The translations under genes and the position numbers were made by a program. The notes beneath the pieces are model-generated. The model saw nothing but the letters and a program-made list of their open reading frames with translations. It had not been told where the DNA came from and searched no databases. DNA of 64,000 nt from Leptospira bandrabouensis (GTDB lineage Bacteria; Spirochaetota; Leptospiria; Leptospirales; Leptospiraceae). This document shows, one piece after another, positions 38,069 to 45,364 of this stretch; position 1 is the first letter of the stretch; the number at the start of each line of letters is the position of its first letter. The stretch lies in the NCBI RefSeq assembly GCF_004770905.1, contig NZ_RQHT01000001.1, forward strand, positions 46,759 to 110,758, written 5' to 3'.

Positions 38069-38510
38069 ATCAATCATAGTTAATCTAGAGAATAGAGTAT
38101 TAACTCATGAACTGGAGGAAATCTACGTTTCCCCTAATTCTTGGCGTAAATCTGCTTATAGGTTATGTAGAAAGAATTTTGAAAAACAGGAACGGACACG
38201 GATGTCATATAAGTATTTCAAAATCAAAAACAATTGCTATTTCAATGAAGCTGAAAAAGGAAAGTGGAACCGAAAAATTAGTACGCTGGTTTCTACTAAT
38301 ATGGCTCTAGCAAATGATGAAGATAGAATTCATAAGATAATTCTAAAACTGGAGAGGAAAAGAATTGAGACATCCAGCAAAGTTCCAGAGCCAATACCCC
38401 TTTCGAGGCTCGTTGAAAATTTCAACCGACGTAAAACCGATGTTACCCGTGATGAATGGGACATTCCAATTTTACACCTAGTAAAAAAATGTAATTGGAG
38501 AAATTTTTAA
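38043..38510 (+). CDS. Phage protein of unknown function
   Basis: This 155-residue basic, largely helical protein (LENRVLTHELEEIYVSP, RIHKIILKLERKRIE) overlaps the HNH gene by 26 bases. I recognise no family. It probably works with the transposase and HNH protein because of the tight overlap. Confidence 0.65.
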   Translation: MNYNYHIIKSIIVNLENRVLTHELEEIYVSPNSWRKSAYRLCRKNFEKQERTRMSYKYFKIKNNCYFNEAEKGKWNRKISTLVSTNMALANDEDRIHKIILKLERKRIETSSKVPEPIPLSRLVENFNRRKTDVTRDEWDIPILHLVKKCNWRNF

Positions 38511-38561
38511 CCCAACTTCCCAGAATGTGTGGTATGTCGCCTTATGTCGCTCTGTTAGTGG

Positions 38562-38589
38562 TTGACAGTCCCGTTAGGTGAGATATAAT
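38562..38589 (+). promoter_or_regulatory. Consensus sigma70 promoter, with upstream direct repeats
   Basis: Exact TTGACA (38562-38567) and exact TATAAT (38584-38589) are separated by 16 bases. Transcription would begin near 38596, only ~15 bases before the next ATG. TATGTCGC occurs twice upstream (38533-38540 and 38543-38550), one helical turn apart, a possible operator. Confidence 0.85.
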
Positions 38590-38610
38590 TTAGGTTTTTA
38601 AGAGGTATCT

Positions 38611-38943
38611 ATGAAAAATGAGTTTTTGGCATTCGAACTAGAGGAATCAGATTTTACTGACAATTATATTCACGGAGATATAATAGAAAATGTTGAAGAC
38701 CCCATTTTAGGAAATTTAAACATCAGAGTCATAGAAATAAGCAGAATTAGAAACGTTTCATTTAGGAAGCGGTTACAAGATAAATTTGAAGGAACTTCTC
38801 AAATAGTCATGGCCTATGATGACACCAATAAGTTAGTTTATGCTTTATTTCCAGATAAAAAATTTTTACTAACATCAACTAAAGAAAACCATATCCCTTT
38901 CAAAAAGTATTTAGAATCAATAAGTAAAAACTTATTGGTATAA
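38611..38943 (+). CDS. Small phage protein, first gene of a strong-promoter unit
   Basis: This acidic, 110-residue protein has an N-terminus rich in Asp/Glu (FELEESDFTDNYIHGDIIENVEDP) and a beta/alpha-looking core (VMAYDDTNKLVYALFPDKKF). It has a good ribosome site (AGAGG) and sits directly behind a consensus promoter, so early high expression is likely. No family is recognised; an anti-host or anti-defence role is only a guess from position and size. Confidence 0.75.
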   Translation: MKNEFLAFELEESDFTDNYIHGDIIENVEDPILGNLNIRVIEISRIRNVSFRKRLQDKFEGTSQIVMAYDDTNKLVYALFPDKKFLLTSTKENHIPFKKYLESISKNLLV

Positions 38944-38944
38944 A

Positions 38945-39190
38945 ATGAATTTTAAAGAATTAAAAAAAGAAATACATTTACTAAAATTAAATAGAGAGTC
39001 TCACCTCTTCAATCTAATTGAGGAAGGACGGCTCCAGTCTTATTGCGGGCTACATTCCGTCCCCAACTACTCTCCGAAGAATTTAAAAAACATCTTCTAT
39101 AATCCGATTGAACTTAACGATTATATACTAAACAAACGTCCAACTAACTTCTGTGATATTTGCCGAATCAAATTTAACCGACTCACATAA
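38945..39190 (+). CDS. Small phage protein with C-terminal Cys pair
   Basis: This 81-residue protein starts 1 base after the previous stop. It has a helical N-terminus, then YCGLHSVPNYSPKN, and a C-terminal FCDICRIKF that could bind a metal. No family is recognised. It is co-transcribed with the 110-residue gene. Confidence 0.7.
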   Translation: MNFKELKKEIHLLKLNRESHLFNLIEEGRLQSYCGLHSVPNYSPKNLKNIFYNPIELNDYILNKRPTNFCDICRIKFNRLT

Positions 39191-39358
39191 AAAATTTTCA
39201 AACCCGAATTAATTATTCACTCCATAGAAGAAATCGTAGTGGTGACAGAATCGCCACAATTGAATTTTACCAAATTCTTAAATTAAAAAGTCGAACCTCA
39301 AAAATAAATTGATAACTCAAAACTGAGTGACCACTATGACAAAAGGACAGGTCGGATT

Positions 39359-39442
39359 ATGTCAAATCCGTCTCCAGGAGATATAAGGAAAGGTTATGAA
39401 GATGTTCAAAAAATAAGAAAGGAGGCTCATCATGAAGCCTAA
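39359..39442 (+). CDS. Possible 27-residue leader peptide ORF
   Basis: The frame (MSNPSPGDIRKGYEDVQKIR, then seven residues) ends inside the start of the next gene with an 11-base overlap, and GGACAGG lies upstream. It might be translated and coupled to the next gene. Evidence is weak. The rest of the 39191-39431 gap shows no other gene. Confidence 0.35.
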   Translation: MSNPSPGDIRKGYEDVQKIRKEAHHEA

Positions 39443-39626
39443 AAAAATTAAAACAAAGGGGACTAGCCGAAAGCGTGTTAGTCAAAAATCGGGTATTTCT
39501 ACTAAGGGAAAACCCGTAGATTGGATACTAGTATTCAGGATAATTTCTGATTTCTGGAAGATTGGTATCTGGATTAAAGAGACAGTAGAACGGATAAAAC
39601 AGGGAGATCTGGACATCCCCCTGTAA
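39432..39626 (+). CDS. Small basic phage protein
   Basis: This 64-residue protein has a strongly basic N-terminal half (KPKKIKTKGTSRKRVSQKSG) and an amphipathic aromatic helix (DWILVFRIISDFWKIGIWI). A strong ribosome site (AAAGGAGG) lies 7 bases before the ATG. A terminator follows. The basic tail suggests nucleic-acid or membrane binding; no family is recognised. Confidence 0.7.
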   Translation: MKPKKIKTKGTSRKRVSQKSGISTKGKPVDWILVFRIISDFWKIGIWIKETVERIKQGDLDIPL

Positions 39627-39648
39627 AACTTCCATTTCATTTTCCACT

Positions 39649-39677
39649 GGAGAGCGTAAAAAACTCTCCGTTTTTTC
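39649..39677 (+). terminator. Rho-independent terminator
   Basis: GGAGAG (39649-39654) and CTCTCC (39664-39669) form a stem with a 9-base loop, followed by G and six T's. Confidence 0.8.
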
Positions 39678-39745
39678 TATATACTGAATTATTTTTATTT
39701 ATTATTTTATGTCAAGTATTTTTGTCCCAGGTTTTGTCTGCCAAC

Positions 39746-40393
39746 TTACCCGAAAAGGGTCTCTTCTCTATTGTGGTCTACCTCTATAGTCTCGTCTGGT
39801 GCGAACTGATAAAGTAAATCAGTTATGTCTTTCGGATTAGTTACCTTCGGGTCTAGCCATGCGTCTTGGAAATGGTCTGGCATAACTACAGGTTGGCGGT
39901 GTTTGTTGTCCCCGCTATTGTGGATTGTCTTCATTTTCTCGTTAGCTACCTGAGTAAGAATCGTAATCCATCTTTGTCCGTCCTCCTCTCCCCATATCCC
40001 AGCGAAGAAAGTATTAGGATTTTTGAACGTGATTTCGAACTTATGCTTCTTGCCCGTCTTCTGTGCCTGCCACTCTACGAACGAATGAACGGGAACTAGT
40101 ATCCTGTTCTTTGTAAACTTCCCCCAAAAAGGAGAGGCTATTAGTTTTTCAGACTTAGTATTCGTTAGAAGGTCTGGACACCATGAGGGTTTTGTTCCCC
40201 AGTGATCCGTCGATGATATGACAGACTCTCCTACTAACTGGAACGATTGAACCTGAGATTTCGGATATTTGAATTCAAAAACTTGACCAGACTGTTTTAA
40301 AATTTCATCAATTGTCTCCTTGGGAAGATGGTTGAACCAGGGTTCTTTCGGCTCATTCGCAAGAAACAATCTCCACGATAACAGGTTACACAT
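39746..40393 (-). CDS. SRAP-domain protein (YedK/HMCES-like)
   Basis: This 215-residue protein starts MCNLLSW, with the catalytic Cys2 that links covalently to abasic DNA. VPVHSFVEW (~residue 105) holds the family Glu, and NKHRQPVVM (~165) holds the active-site His. The WGTKPSW block matches the WG.xPxW core. SRAP proteins shield abasic sites in single-stranded DNA. Here CN replaces the usual CGR N-terminus and HRQP replaces HxRMP. Its presence in the phage early region suggests protection of replicating phage DNA. Confidence 0.88.
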   Translation of the reverse strand: MCNLLSWRLFLANEPKEPWFNHLPKETIDEILKQSGQVFEFKYPKSQVQSFQLVGESVISSTDHWGTKPSWCPDLLTNTKSEKLIASPFWGKFTKNRILVPVHSFVEWQAQKTGKKHKFEITFKNPNTFFAGIWGEEDGQRWITILTQVANEKMKTIHNSGDNKHRQPVVMPDHFQDAWLDPKVTNPKDITDLLYQFAPDETIEVDHNREETLFG

Positions 40394-40421
40394 AGGGAAG
40401 AATTTTAAACTATCCGAGTAT

Positions 40422-40544
40422 CTACGTCAATTCCAAATCTCTACTGAATTGTTCCCACTCCATAGCCTCAAACCCTGATTCAGTGTAACCCTGTATCCAA
40501 TCATTAAGAACAGATTCCCAAAATTCTCCAATCTCTATAGGCAT
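40422..40544 (-). CDS. Possible 40-residue small protein
   Basis: An ORF (MPIEIGEFWESVLNDWIQGY, then 20 residues) has AGAGG 7-8 bases before its ATG. That AGAGG is also the 3' arm of a terminator-like hairpin, so the ribosome site may be coincidental. The composition (acidic, aromatic) looks protein-like. Confidence 0.45.
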   Translation of the reverse strand: MPIEIGEFWESVLNDWIQGYTESGFEAMEWEQFSRDLELT

Positions 40545-40579
40545 AAAAAAACCTCTCATGGAACATTCTCCAGAGAGGT
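40545..40579 (-). terminator. Minus-strand terminator hairpin
   Basis: ACCTCTC (40551-40557) and GAGAGGT (40573-40579) form a 7-bp stem. On the minus strand it is followed by a run of T's (A's at 40545-40551 on the plus strand). It lies after the regulator and small membrane-protein genes. Confidence 0.65.
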
Positions 40580-40609
40580 CATTTACTCGTCAATAATGTT
40601 TAACACCCG

Positions 40610-40747
40610 TTATTTGTTATTTTCCCTTGACACTTTTTCTATAAGACGCTTAAATTCATTTCGTTCTTTCACGTAATCCTTATATTCCAAATATATCATA
40701 CAACCAAAGACCACTACTAAGATTAACAACCACACTATCCCAAACAT
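40610..40747 (-). CDS. Small single-span membrane protein
   Basis: This 45-residue ORF overlaps the end of the winged-helix gene by 13 bases on the same strand. It has one N-terminal transmembrane segment (MFGIVWLLILVVVFGCMIY) and a charged helical tail (KERNEFKRLIEKVSRENN), like small phage membrane proteins such as spanin or superinfection-exclusion components. The function is not determinable. Confidence 0.6.
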   Translation of the reverse strand: MFGIVWLLILVVVFGCMIYLEYKDYVKERNEFKRLIEKVSRENNK

Positions 40748-41211
40748 AATTTTTTACCTTGTTCGATATATGCAGAATCATATAAGGCTTGTTTTCCTAT
40801 TCTTGTAATGTGAAGTTCTTCTACTTTGTTCCCTGATATTCTACAGGCTCTTTCTTTCGAAACTTCTACCCATTCGTTCGCTAAAAATACGTTGGCGATA
40901 ATTCCAGATATCGTACATAACTCTACATTAAGAGCCTTAGAGATTTCTTTCCTTGTCATAGATTCTTCTTCTAAAAGATCGAGAATCTTGATTTCTAATT
41001 CTGAAAGATCTTTTGAGTAAAACTCATTGAAGGCAGTAGCTTTAGTTTTGTTCTTTGGTGGTCTGTTATATTTTGTGACAGCATTCAATACGTGAACTTC
41101 ATTGAAGTTTGTTTTGTTGTTTCGGTTATACTTAATTATCTCTCTTAAGATAATTGCGTTAAGGGACTCTAGATGTGATTCATCCAAAGTTTGTTTTGTT
41201 TTAGTGTCCAT
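40735..41211 (-). CDS. Winged-helix/MarR-like transcription regulator
   Basis: This 158-residue protein has a C-terminal winged helix-turn-helix (LSELEIKILDLLEEESMTRKEISKALN, then LANEWVEV). A Lys/Asn-rich N-terminal part precedes it. The ATG at 41211 has GGAG 6 bases upstream; an ATG at 41223 lacks a site. It faces a 375-base divergent intergenic region, so it may be the phage repressor or an early regulator (inference). Confidence 0.75.
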   Translation of the reverse strand: MDTKTKQTLDESHLESLNAIILREIIKYNRNNKTNFNEVHVLNAVTKYNRPPKNKTKATAFNEFYSKDLSELEIKILDLLEEESMTRKEISKALNVELCTISGIIANVFLANEWVEVSKERACRISGNKVEELHITRIGKQALYDSAYIEQGKKLCLG

Positions 41212-41223
41212 AATAGGCTCCAT

Positions 41224-41598
41224 TTAATTTTAGTTAAATGGCAATTTACCTTAGCCTATCCTCTATGAGAGTTTTACCTCTCTAGTTCAAATCCTTATAT
41301 AGTTAGTAGCTCTCTAAAATTTAAATTTCTCTATTTCAAAAAAATTACCAACATTTCGCCTAAATCGCCGAATAATTTATGAAAGTCGGTTAGTATCGGA
41401 AGGTTTTGCCGACAATATAATAGGGAATGAGTAATTTTTTAAAAAAATACTCAAAATAGAGCAAGGGAAGTCTGTCCCCACTGTTTCGGTTGTCCGTTTA
41501 ATTCGCTGTGGACTCCTGAACGTGAGGTTTTTTCCTCAAAATCAATAATTTTCAGCATTTTTTCAAAGTTTTTGGAAAAATAATATAGGAGCAAATTT
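41224..41598. other. Divergent control region, no gene
   Basis: This is the 375-base space between the winged-helix gene (minus) and the 81-residue gene (plus). It holds CTCTCTA copies at 41278 and 41310, with a related TTCTCTA near 41328, an inverted repeat GTCGG/CCGAC (41385-41413), a TATAAT at 41416-41421 without a clear -35, and a small TGAGG/CCTCA hairpin (41523-41538). It is a plausible lysogeny/lysis switch region. Confidence 0.5.
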
Positions 41599-41844
41599 AT
41601 GGGTAAAAATATCAAAACCTCGTCAAAAAGGTACTTCCAAAAACAAATTCATTTAGATAAATATAGAGAATTTATGCGGGATTGGGAATGGAACGGTTTC
41701 CAAGATGATTTTGGGATAAACACATATAATCGATTATCTAGATTTGACCTTCTCAAAGCCTTGAAATGTAATTTCGACAATAAGGGAAATATCTCTAAGT
41801 ATTATGCAGAATTTATAAATAATTATCCAGAATGGTTTATATGA
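41599..41844 (+). CDS. Small phage protein of unknown function
   Basis: This 81-residue protein has a ribosome site (AGGAGC) about 9 bases upstream. It is rich in Lys, Asn and aromatic residues (KYREFMRDWEWNGFQDDFGI, NNYPEWF). No family is recognised. It runs divergently from the winged-helix regulator and may be the first rightward gene of the switch. Confidence 0.65.
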   Translation: MGKNIKTSSKRYFQKQIHLDKYREFMRDWEWNGFQDDFGINTYNRLSRFDLLKALKCNFDNKGNISKYYAEFINNYPEWFI

Positions 41845-41859
41845 CAGGAAATTCCGTCA

Positions 41860-42048
41860 TTGTCATTTTTTGACCGCCGTCTAAATGGTATGATTAACTA
41901 TTTATACAACCAACTTTTTCGACGGGTATTTCAGGGTAAGAATAAAAACCTCTTATGGCTAAACGACAATTACAATAAAAAAGGAATTATTTCTTTAATA
42001 CTCCTTCCTATGATAATGGAACATTGTATTAAAGAGTTCGAATTGTAA
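41860..42048 (+). CDS. Possible small phage protein
   Basis: This ORF of up to 62 residues starts at TTG, or 52 residues from the ATG at 41890. It has a hydrophobic stretch (GIISLILLPMIMEHC) near the C-terminus. No strong ribosome site is seen. It ends 1 base before the convergent 612-residue gene. Low certainty that it is translated. Confidence 0.35.
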   Translation: MSFFDRRLNGMINYLYNQLFRRVFQGKNKNLLWLNDNYNKKGIISLILLPMIMEHCIKEFEL

Positions 42049-43887
42049 TTATCCAACGTTCTCCTTTAACCATTGAACCATAGAGAATGATCCAGGCTCG
42101 TTTAGATGCTCATCCCGAGCGTCTACGATCTCAGCCGATTTGCGGGAAGGAACACCTTCCTTAATCATCTTCTCAAACTCCTGGAATTTCCTTCTTTCAA
42201 GGAAGCTTTCTTGGTATTTTTCTTTCATGCGTCTATCCCTCTCATAATCACTAACTTGTTTTTCTAGAAAATGTCCAAATCCATTTTGATGAGGTATTCT
42301 AACCTCTCTGTTATTATTATTAGTATGTATCTTGAATAGTTCTCTATTAAGGGAGTGCTTTTCTGTTCCAGGATTATAATCAATTATCCCTAAGGTGAAT
42401 AACATATCGATATAGATATAATCTGTAGTTTTTTTATTAATTTTGGAAAGGAATTCTTTCTCAGTTAAACCATTCTTATATCTTCCAAGAAGTTTAAGCT
42501 GTTTCTTGTTTTCTAAAATGACTTTTTTGATATTCTCATCCGAAAACATTTGAATTACTTCCTCTCGATGTTCTCCCATTCTATACATCATATCAGCCTT
42601 ATGTTTTTCGAAAATATAATTGGATGGTTTTTCCTTTCTCTTTTCTGCCTTCGAAACATCTAGCTCTTTAGCTTTCTCAATTTTCAAAATGAAATCATGA
42701 GTATCAGCTATAAATCTGTTATTTTCTTTTCTTAGAAATCTTAAGAAAACTAACTGATTAACTTTATCTCTTAATGAATTAGTTTTATTTTTTAAATTAG
42801 GAAATAGAGAATAGATCTGATCCATAGTCATTCCATTAGGATTAGATTGAATTAACCAGAATAGCTCGTTACCTCGTTTACCTAAAGATTTAATGTTAAG
42901 AAGTTCACTCTTAAAGAATGGAGTGGTTACCTTGTTTTTTAAGGTTACTAAGTGACTGTTGTCTTTTAATACTATAGATTCAAGATACTCAGGTTTGATT
43001 CCTTTCTTAAGTTCAAAATTATACTCATCAAGAGTTATCTCTTTCTTCTTTAATCTTAATGCTAATTCAGTTTTGAGTTCCTCATTCTTCTCTTTATTCG
43101 TAAAAACTACAGTTATTACTCCTTTATCATTCATAAGAATAAGGAGCTTCTTAATCGTAGCATGGCCTATTTTAGTTTTTGTTTTAAGTGAAAGGTTCTT
43201 AAAGGACTCAAATAATATCGTTTTAGATCCATTATTTTCAGCAATTAAACATAATGCTTGATATAACGCTCTAACAGAACTAGCCGACCTTCCGAATAAT
43301 TTCTCAAAATCAATTAGGAAACTATTTTCATGAAGTATAGATAAATATCCCAAAAAGCTATTAGATTCTGGAGCTACATTATATTCTAAAGCTAGGTATT
43401 CTTCCTCAAGAGTAGGGAGGATTGAGCCATAAATCTCCTCGGAAATAGCTTTTTTTAGCTCATTTTTAAGTAGATCTAAAGGAATTGAGGAGCGAATACT
43501 TCTAACTATATAGGCTCTAATCCAATTAATTTGATGTTTAGGATTAAGTAATTTTTTTGGATCTTGAGTTATTATATTTGAGATAAACCTCTTAGGAGTT
43601 AGCGAGTATTGAACCTTCCTCTTATGATCATACTTACGTATTAGAGTCTCTGTTTGACTTGTACATTCGTTAATGTAAAGATTAAAATTCTCATTATATC
43701 TTTTGTTATCCTCAAGGAAATTGATTCTTTCAATTACCTTATCATAACAAAATTGAGTATAATGCTCATCTTGAACCTCTAAAGTTAAAGAATTAAAGTA
43801 TGTATCAAGTAATGATTTGAGAGTAGGATCTTGATAATTGTCTAGATTATTTATATCAAAATCTAATGTGTTAAATGTTTTTTCCAT
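42049..43887 (-). CDS. Large phage protein of unknown function, possible replication protein
   Basis: This 612-residue, Lys/Glu/Asn-rich, mostly helical soluble protein contains at least two winged-helix-like stretches (~LGKRGNELFWLIQSNPNGMT and RYKNGLTEKEFLSKINKKT). No Walker, polymerase or nuclease motif was seen. Its size, leftward direction and place beside the hairpin-rich non-coding region would suit a replication initiator, but this is inference. A CTACTAATTAA motif lies 38-48 bases upstream of its ATG. Confidence 0.7.
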   Translation of the reverse strand: MEKTFNTLDFDINNLDNYQDPTLKSLLDTYFNSLTLEVQDEHYTQFCYDKVIERINFLEDNKRYNENFNLYINECTSQTETLIRKYDHKRKVQYSLTPKRFISNIITQDPKKLLNPKHQINWIRAYIVRSIRSSIPLDLLKNELKKAISEEIYGSILPTLEEEYLALEYNVAPESNSFLGYLSILHENSFLIDFEKLFGRSASSVRALYQALCLIAENNGSKTILFESFKNLSLKTKTKIGHATIKKLLILMNDKGVITVVFTNKEKNEELKTELALRLKKKEITLDEYNFELKKGIKPEYLESIVLKDNSHLVTLKNKVTTPFFKSELLNIKSLGKRGNELFWLIQSNPNGMTMDQIYSLFPNLKNKTNSLRDKVNQLVFLRFLRKENNRFIADTHDFILKIEKAKELDVSKAEKRKEKPSNYIFEKHKADMMYRMGEHREEVIQMFSDENIKKVILENKKQLKLLGRYKNGLTEKEFLSKINKKTTDYIYIDMLFTLGIIDYNPGTEKHSLNRELFKIHTNNNNREVRIPHQNGFGHFLEKQVSDYERDRRMKEKYQESFLERRKFQEFEKMIKEGVPSRKSAEIVDARDEHLNEPGSFSMVQWLKENVG

Positions 43888-43924
43888 TTTTGTAACCTTT
43901 AGGGTAACTGTCAGATTTCCCTAT

Positions 43925-43935
43925 TTAATTAGTAG
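43925..43935 (-). promoter_or_regulatory. CTACTAATTAA motif copy
   Basis: An exact CTACTAATTAA on the minus strand, 38-48 bases before the start of the 612-residue gene. It is one of several copies at gene or operon starts in the phage part. Confidence 0.4.
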
Positions 43936-44146
43936 AGGTACAAAATACTGGTTTAAAAAAGCAAGTATAAAATAACCTAACAGAAGTTTGTCAATTAAAA
44001 TTATGTTAATGTTTAATAACGAAAAAACAGTGTAATTTTGCTAGTTACATCGAAAATAAGTTGAAAAAATGTTTAATACATGATACTAATATAATATAAA
44101 TGTTTCTTTATCATAGAAGAACCTTTTAAAAAAATTACTGTCTATA

Positions 44147-44180
44147 AAAACCCTCTGGATTAACCTCTAGGGGGTTTTTT
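44147..44180 (+). terminator. Rightward terminator, CCTCT/AGGGG type
   Basis: AAAACCCTCT (44147-44156) pairs with AGGGGGTTTT (44169-44178) with one wobble, followed by T's. It is related in sequence to the terminators at 44977 and 45365. Its stem continues into the A/T-runs, as in bidirectional terminators. Confidence 0.75.
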
Positions 44181-44421
44181 GTTTCTTCACCTACAAAAAA
44201 ACAGGCAAATTACGCTAGTGAATCAAGTTTGGATCTACTAAACTTCGGATTATGGAATAAGTATTTGATAACTTATACTCCAATAAGTAACTGGAAAATA
44301 GGAATCTAAGGTAACTATGGTAATAAGTTCTTTCAATATAGTCTTAAAATCTCATAGGTAAGCTCTAATTCCTTTAAATTTGTTTCATTCGGAGCTAATC
44401 GCTCCTCATTCCACCCTTTAA

Positions 44422-44482
44422 AATCTACTAAACTTACCTATGTATTATACATACTATATATAATAGGTAAATTTCGTAGATT
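44422..44482. repeat. 20-base imperfect inverted repeat
   Basis: The arm starting AATCTACTAAACTTACCTAT (44422-44441) is complementary at 18 of 20 positions to 44463-44482, with a 21-base AT-rich loop. A wider complementarity (CTCATTCCACCC near 44406 with GGGTGGAGTGAG near 44615) encloses it, suggesting a long folded RNA or an origin structure. Confidence 0.8.
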
Positions 44483-44856
44483 AGTCAAAAACCTTTAAAA
44501 GTGAAAGGAGCGAAGCGACTGGAACGATTTAATGATTAGTTAAACCTACGAGGTAATCAAAAATTATTTTGAGGTAACTTATCTAAGCGAATTTACTCTG
44601 ATTTTTATTCTTTAGGGTGGAGTGAGATCCGTAAGGATCGAGCGAATTTATGTTCAAGTTAATCAATACTTATTCCACAGCCCGAAATCCTGTAGATCCT
44701 TTCTAAATGGATTCTAGTGTGTTTTAAGGGTATTTTTTTATTCATATAGAAGTAATAAAAATCAAATTATAATCATCTACTAATAATGTATAATCCTTCC
44801 TTCTACAGCCATTGAACGAACGATTACCTTTTAAATTTTAAAACCTTATTAAAACT

Positions 44857-44891
44857 GGTAGGTAGTGTAAAAGCTATCTGCCATTTTTTTT
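44857..44891 (+). terminator. Rho-independent terminator
   Basis: GGTAGGTAG (44857-44865) pairs with CTATCTGCC (44874-44882), nine pairs including two wobbles, followed by A and eight T's. It would end a transcript from the 44180-44856 segment. Confidence 0.75.
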
Positions 44892-44976
44892 GACCCTACT
44901 AATTATATACAATCGTGATACGAACGCATTTTCCTCAAAAAATGTTCCTACTCAGGTTTAAAAATACTATTGATTA

Positions 44977-45013
44977 AAGCCCTCTGGAAATTCAGTCATC
45001 CAGGGGGTTTTTC
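44977..45013 (+). terminator. Rightward terminator, CCTCTGGA type
   Basis: CCCTCTGGA and TCCAGGGGG form a stem with a 10-base loop, followed by T's. The stem arms are nearly the same as those of the terminator at 45365. Confidence 0.8.
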
Positions 45014-45204
45014 ATTTTCGTCAATGTAAAATTTATTTTTTCTTACTGGTATATGTCTCAAACGTTGTTAGGTGGTGCTTCTAAAAGTTGTCAAGAAAAA
45101 TTATTGCATTAACGAAAGTTAACTTTTTTTGATCTTACAAAATAAAAATTGATTGCAGATTCCCTAGAGAAAACTATTCTGAGTATAGAGGAACTAACCA
45201 ACTG

Positions 45205-45219
45205 TCTACCATTGTAGAT
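45205..45219 (+). repeat. Cas12a direct-repeat-like element, copy 1
   Basis: TCTACCATTGTAGAT keeps the perfect five-base-pair UCUAC/GUAGA stem and terminal U of Cas12a crRNA repeats, with loop CATT. The usual 5' AATT is replaced by AACTG. Confidence 0.55.
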
Positions 45220-45319
45220 TAGATGTTCCTCGAACCAGTGAGTTAGTTTGCTGTGATCGTTAACGTAGGGATTATTCTCATGCGTAGGTCAAGACCATCC
45301 TAGGATTGGATCTAACTTA

Positions 45320-45338
45320 AATTTATACTATTGTAGAT
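45320..45338 (+). repeat. Cas12a direct-repeat-like element, copy 2
   Basis: AATTTATACTATTGTAGAT differs at one position (A for C) from the recalled Cas12a repeat core AATTTCTACTATTGTAGAT. The change creates an A-G mismatch in the stem. It shares ATTGTAGATTA with copy 1. It is followed by ~26 bases and then a terminator, without a second repeat close by. Confidence 0.6.
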
Positions 45339-45364
45339 TAAAAAAATGTGAACGAAAGAAGAAG

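Noticed and set aside
45188..45250. Possible tRNA on the minus strand (GGTTCGAGGAAC resembles a T-loop).
   Set aside because: The stems needed for a tRNA cloverleaf (7-bp acceptor, 5-bp T and anticodon arms) do not form. The plus-strand three-way junction explains the pairing better.
45205..45338. A true CRISPR array of two repeats.
   Set aside because: The two elements are 119 bases apart, differ in sequence, and have no regular spacers or cas genes. They are better described as solitary repeat-like units.
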